Shown piece by piece: positions 7,382 to 10,522 of a stretch of DNA of 10,522 nucleotides. Location: positions 1-10,522 of the forward strand of contig JADJQA010000072.1 of the NCBI GenBank assembly GCA_016712985.1. The letters run 5' to 3'. Source of the stretch: Sulfuritalea sp. (GTDB lineage: Bacteria; Pseudomonadota; Gammaproteobacteria; Burkholderiales; Rhodocyclaceae). Position 1 is the stretch's first letter; each line of letters opens with the position of its first letter. The notes beneath the pieces were generated by a model. That model did not search any database and was not told the DNA's origin. It saw only the letters and a list, made by a program, of their open reading frames with translations. The position numbers were made by a program, and so were the translations under genes.

Positions 7382-7409
7382 ACAATAGCTGGGACCGCAA
7401 GAAAGTCAA
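7382..7409 (-). promoter_or_regulatory. Possible promoter of the passenger gene
   Basis: On the minus strand TTGACT (7409-7404) and TATTGT (7387-7382) are separated by 16 bases, matching five and four of six consensus positions. The ATG follows 35 bases further on. The surrounding 7347-7450 is noticeably more AT-rich than the genes. Confidence 0.4.
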
Positions 7410-7500
7410 TATCGTTTCCGGTAATTTAAACCTATTTTCCTCAGTTGACCGTCGCGAAACTGCTGCAAACTGAGCGCTGACGCGGGATTCCGACAGATAG

Positions 7501-7506
7501 GGAGGG
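7501..7506 (+). promoter_or_regulatory. Ribosome binding site of the transposase
   Basis: GGAGGG ends seven bases before the ATG at 7514, a near-ideal Shine-Dalgarno. It fixes the transposase start. Confidence 0.75.
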
Positions 7507-7513
7507 TCACCTG

Positions 7514-9268
7514 ATGGGTGAGAGGGAATTTGAGCAAAATGCCTGCGCAAAGGCGGTGGAAGGGGCGATTTCCGAGCAGGTCAGAGAAGCGAGCGACCTG
7601 CGCGTTGCGACACCGGGTGGTCGATTTCAGGTGCGCTGGGATGAGAACGGCAGCGCCAGCGCCTTGGGCCAACTGGCGTTCTTTGCCGAGTTCCTGGAAG
7701 TATCGGGGCTGTTTGAACGCTGGGTAAAAAGTTGCCCGATGGCCTACACCAGCGGTAACGCCCCGGAGATCTGCGACGTGTTGGGCACCTGGCTGCTGTC
7801 GATCCTGGATGGTCAGTGGCGTTATGCGCACGTCACCGCGCTGCGCGGCGATGCGGTGGCTCCGCAAATACTGGGGATGAGTCAGATCATCAGCGACGAA
7901 AGTCTGCGCCGAGCGCTGAAACATCTGGCGCCGAGCATCGGCAAACGTTGTTCGGAGGACGAGCGCATCCGTCGCGAGGCCCAATTGGCCAAGAGTACCG
8001 AATGGATGGATGCCGCACTGAAGGACAGCATCCGCGAAGCCCTGAGCACCGGCTGGATACTCGACTGCGACACCACGATCAAACTGCTCTACGGTCATCA
8101 GGACGGCGCGGAAATCAGCTACAACCCGATCAAGCCGGGACGACCCAGCCATGCCATCCACACCTACTGGATCGCCAACGTGCGCTTGGTGCTCGATGCC
8201 GAAGTCCAAGGCGGCAAGGCCCACGCGGCCAAACACAGCCTGCCGCGACTGATCCACATCCTCAAGGCGCTCCCGTCCCAACAACGCCCCCGACTGGTCC
8301 GCGGCGACAATGCCTTTGGCAACGAACCGGTGATGAGTGAGTTGGAAGCGATTGGCCAGACGTATCTGTTCAAGCTGCGTCAAAGCCCGGGGGTCAAGCG
8401 GCTGATCGAGCGGCACTGGTCGCGGGCAGACTGGAAGGATATCGGTGAGGGGTATCACGCCGTTGAAGCGGAACTTGCCTTGTACGGCTGGCGCCGTGCG
8501 CGGCGAGTGGTCGTAGTCCGCCGTGCGGTGAAAGACACGCTCTTGGCGGAGACGAAGAAGACCAGCAAACGCGAGAAGCGCCAGCAAAGTCTGCACTTTG
8601 CCGATCCCCTGCAACCGGTGAAACTCTGGGAATACGCGGTTCTGGTGACCAACTCCGGCTACGATCTGGACGCCATCGGCCAACTCTACCGGGATCGGGC
8701 CGACTGCGAAAATGGCTTTGATGAGTTGAAGAACCAGGCTGGGGGTGGCTACCACCCAAGACCTGGAACGCTGCATCTGTCGGCACGGGCGGTGGCCCTG
8801 ATCTACAACTGGTGGAGTTGGTACGTGCGGCGGCGCACCCGAAGACGCGCCTGGAGGCCTACCTCTCGCCCCATGCTGTTGGCCGGAGTGGCGCGATTCA
8901 CCCAGCACGCCGGTCAGTCACGGCTTCTGCTGACCTTGACCCATGCCGCAGGCGATCAGATCAAGGCCATGATTGTCAATATACGCAAGGGCTTGGATAC
9001 CGTTCTCGCAACTGCGCCTCAGTTGAGTTGGAAAAATCATCGCGGCCAAACCGAAAAATCACTCGCCTCCGGTCGCGCTGCCTTCGGGCTTGCGACTCGC
9101 CGCTACCGCGTAACAGAGGAAAATAGGATAAATCACAAAATACGGATACCCGAAATTTCTTCGCACGTGGTGACAGATCCGCCTGCCGAGACCATGCTAT
9201 CGGCGCACGCAATCTATTTCGGGGGGGATCGCCGGGCCGGACGTCCGCAACCTGAGCGGCGCTTTTGA
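7514..9268 (+). CDS. IS1380-family-like DDE transposase, C-terminus altered by frameshift
   Basis: A 584-codon frame encoding a DDE transposase. Residues 182-212 carry ILDCDTTIKLLYGHQDG and YNPIKPGRPSHA with the first catalytic Asp (184 or 186). LVRGDNAFGN at 261-270 carries the second (D265). YRDRADCENGFDELK at 392-406 fits the Y-2-R-3-E-6-K signature exactly (Y392, R395, E399, K406), with E399 the third catalytic residue. Then follow ALIYNWWSWYV and SRPMLLAGVA. Two short stretches, about 410-420 and 439-450, look scrambled and read like the family only in a neighbouring frame, so paired indels are likely. Near residue 506 (about 9029) the frame departs again: the next frame reads KIIAAKPKNHSPPVALPSG and stops at 9111-9113, before the right repeat. 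The frame given here instead runs through the repeat and about 110 bp of flanking DNA. Activity is therefore doubtful although the catalytic residues remain. Confidence 0.85.
   Translation: MGEREFEQNACAKAVEGAISEQVREASDLRVATPGGRFQVRWDENGSASALGQLAFFAEFLEVSGLFERWVKSCPMAYTSGNAPEICDVLGTWLLSILDGQWRYAHVTALRGDAVAPQILGMSQIISDESLRRALKHLAPSIGKRCSEDERIRREAQLAKSTEWMDAALKDSIREALSTGWILDCDTTIKLLYGHQDGAEISYNPIKPGRPSHAIHTYWIANVRLVLDAEVQGGKAHAAKHSLPRLIHILKALPSQQRPRLVRGDNAFGNEPVMSELEAIGQTYLFKLRQSPGVKRLIERHWSRADWKDIGEGYHAVEAELALYGWRRARRVVVVRRAVKDTLLAETKKTSKREKRQQSLHFADPLQPVKLWEYAVLVTNSGYDLDAIGQLYRDRADCENGFDELKNQAGGGYHPRPGTLHLSARAVALIYNWWSWYVRRRTRRRAWRPTSRPMLLAGVARFTQHAGQSRLLLTLTHAAGDQIKAMIVNIRKGLDTVLATAPQLSWKNHRGQTEKSLASGRAAFGLATRRYRVTEENRINHKIRIPEISSHVVTDPPAETMLSAHAIYFGGDRRAGRPQPERRF
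9124..9159 (-). repeat. Right terminal inverted repeat of the insertion sequence
   Basis: Reverse complement of this segment begins GAAATTTCGGGTATCCG, identical to the left end for 17 bases. The long transposase frame reads across it as HKIRIPEIS, which shows that this part of the frame is not ancestral coding sequence. Confidence 0.85.
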
Positions 9269-10084
9269 CGTCGAACTTGATTTCTGGCCACTGGGCACAA
9301 TGTGCCCTTTGAGACAGTCAAGGAAAGCGGAAGCGGACCTTCGCGCCCAACCCAAACAACGGGAAGCGGCCATTTGCTATGCGTTAGTGATATTCTTGCG
9401 CTGAAGGCTCCAATGCAGCGTATCCGCCCAGTGAGATTGTATGATTGGGGAATTGAATCTAGGTGACGCTATTCGCAGAACGTGGTTTTCTGAGTGGCCG
9501 CTCTTATGCCCGTTGCTGCCAGCCTACTGGCGGCCCAAAGGCAGTGCTTGGGTGCCATTCGGCCAGCTTGTGCAAATCGCGACGTGCCGGCACAAATCGG
9601 CGATTGACGGCTGCACTCGCGTCAGCCATGCTGCTTTAAGTTTGTTGGATTTCTATCCTTATCCTTAGGTTTTCCGGTACCGTTCTTCCACGTGGTTCTG
9701 TTGCGACTGCCGCGCCCAGCGGAGCTAACCTCGCGGCGCTGCAAGGCGAGCGCATCGGGCGGCTTGATCTCTCGGCGGACTATCTGGGAACACCGGGAAC
9801 GCGCTGCTGGTCTGCGCAACCGAGACCCGGACCGGGGGACCTCGCAAGGTTTCAGGAACCGCCCGGCGGGCGATCGCCGCCTGCACCGGGCGGCGCGTAA
9901 GTTTTCCTGCAGTCAACCACCTAACAACCTAACGAGGCTCCGCCTCAGACCGACAAGTGGTACTGGTGATTCTTTGGTGGCAGTGGTTTCAGGTGGCTCC
10001 AGTCGAGCCTGCTGGGACAAGCCCAGAGAATTTGGAGCACGAAGCTCAATGGGTCCGAAGACTCGTGGACGACTGAGGCCGGAC
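9160..10084. other. No recognised gene; flank right of the insertion sequence
   Basis: The only frames are short and without motifs, and 9270-9680 is less GC-rich than the rest. GGGCACAATGTGCCC at 9293-9307 is a perfect 7-bp inverted repeat around one base. Two similar pieces, GGAAGCGGACCTT (about 9330) and GGAAGCGGCCATT (about 9362), form a short direct repeat. GAGGCTCCGCCTC near 9934 is a small hairpin about 140 bp before the next gene remnant. Confidence 0.4.
9293..9307. repeat. 15-nt perfect palindrome
   Basis: GGGCACA and TGTGCCC around a central A. It could be a dimeric repressor operator, but no gene start lies nearby. Length alone does not exclude chance. Confidence 0.4.
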
Positions 10085-10522
10085 ATGACGGTACCACATA
10101 GCGTGAGGGACGTTCTGGGAAAGCATGTGGTGCTGGAGAGCGAAAGCATCGACCAGATGTACCTGAACGGGGACGTACCACAGCTGCAACGAATTGGGGT
10201 GTGGGTGGTATCTGCGCGGGCACTTGGGACAGCGATTTGCCCCTGACAGTGGAGTGACGCCGAAGACGGATCAGTTCGTGGCGAGCATTGACAAATTCGC
10301 TGCCGAGCGTGGCGTGGATATCGGGTTTCACGAAGGCAGCGCAAGGACGACGTCACGCAGCAGCAGTATCTGTCTGAGTGCGAGGCCACGAAGGTGTGCT
10401 GTACGCGCGGGGGCGCAGGAGAAAGCTCGCGTAGTGCGCACCGAGCGACGCGCAACGAGCGCACTGGGATGAGCTACCCGTGGGTGGTGGATGGCAGCGA
10501 AATGGTCAATCACCACTACTTC
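10085..10522 (+). pseudogene. 5' part of a conserved protein of unknown function, many frameshifts, runs off the window
   Basis: Starts at ATG 10085 with GAGG six bases upstream. The first frame reads MTVPHSVRDVLGKHVVLES and SIDQMYLN to about 10200. The next reads WYLRGHLGQRFAP and TDQFVASIDKFAAERGVDI (about 10205-10322). The third reads RQRKDDVTQQQYLSECEAT (about 10335-10392). Then AQEKARVVRTERR (about 10414-10452) and finally NERTGMSYPWVVDGSEMVNH to the window edge. At least four frame changes occur in 438 bases, too many for a working gene. From memory, this order (KGQRKDDV, EGVLF-GRAQEKA, YPW, VNHFYFYCVDDDFGPFF) belongs to a widespread family of about 400 or more residues, usually annotated hypothetical. 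I do not know its function. Confidence 0.55.

Larger units (their letters stand above)
6857..9159 (+). mobile_element. IS1380-family-like insertion sequence with passenger gene, about 2.3 kb
   Basis: The element is defined by matching inverted repeats: 6857 onward and the reverse complement from 9159 both start GAAATTTCGGGTATCCG, 17 identical bases, and stay similar for about 18 more. Between them lie two divergent genes. The passenger gene (minus) ends three bases from the left repeat, and the ancestral transposase stop (9111-9113) lies about eight bases from the right repeat, so both genes fit the element exactly. The shared promoter region is about 7347-7513. Flanks read CCTTG on the left and TTCGC on the right, so no target duplication is visible, suggesting an old insertion or recombination. 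Usual IS1380 members are about 1.7 kb; the extra length is the second gene. Confidence 0.85.

Noticed and set aside
7406..8908. 500-codon open frame on the minus strand
   Set aside because: It is antisense to the transposase, whose catalytic motifs are on the plus strand; no known motif and no ribosome binding site.
9916..9940. CCTAACAACCTAAC as an integron attC-like core
   Set aside because: No paired GTTRRRY partner at the right spacing and no integron cassette context.
9913..10464. 183-codon minus-strand frame
   Set aside because: Antisense to the conserved-family remnant, whose blocks read on the plus strand.
1..10522. tRNA, rRNA and integrase genes or a tRNA attachment site for the AlpA element
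   Set aside because: No cloverleaf, rRNA motif or tyrosine/serine recombinase motif was seen on either strand.

Overview
The window is GC-rich, with proteobacterial-looking codon use. The gene types (IS110-type and IS1380-type insertion sequences, an AlpA/primase/DUF3987 module) fit an accessory region of a beta- or gammaproteobacterium; this is a judgement from memory of the families, not a database result. It looks like a graveyard of mobile DNA. Only two coding sequences are intact over their full expected length (the AlpA-type regulator and the DUF3987 protein). One transposase is almost intact. The primase, the IS passenger gene, an IS110 transposase fragment and the gene at the right edge are each broken by small indels.

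Layout. 1-844: decayed 3' part of an IS110-family element on the minus strand. 845-1373: a diverged tandem duplication of the 3' end of the DUF3987 gene and its downstream DNA. Both copies carry an inverted repeat made of 9-bp TAGCAA-type units. 1342-4071: a minus-strand operon in the order AlpA regulator, Toprim primase (frameshifted), DUF3987/YfjI-like P-loop protein. The genes are joined by TAATG and TTGA stop/start overlaps. This is the replication and regulation module of an integrative element; no integrase or tRNA attachment site lies in the window. 4072-6856: no convincing gene, but a perfect 16-bp inverted repeat, one 41-codon ORF with a strong ribosome binding site, traces of a decayed hydrophobic protein and a cluster of hairpins. 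6857-9159: a 2.3-kb IS1380-family-like insertion sequence bounded by matching inverted repeats. It carries a transposase on the plus strand and, divergent from it, a passenger gene with a ribbon-helix-helix-like C-terminus. 9160-10084: no gene recognised. 10085-10522: the 5' part of a badly frameshifted copy of a protein family of unknown function.

How the parts relate. The AlpA regulator would control the element; the primase and DUF3987 protein would act in its replication, and the iteron-like array just downstream of them is a candidate origin (inference). Loss of the primase frame suggests the element is defective, unless the indels are sequencing errors. The IS1380-like element is the best candidate for something little described, because its second gene is packed tightly between the left inverted repeat and the divergent promoter region and looks like part of the element.
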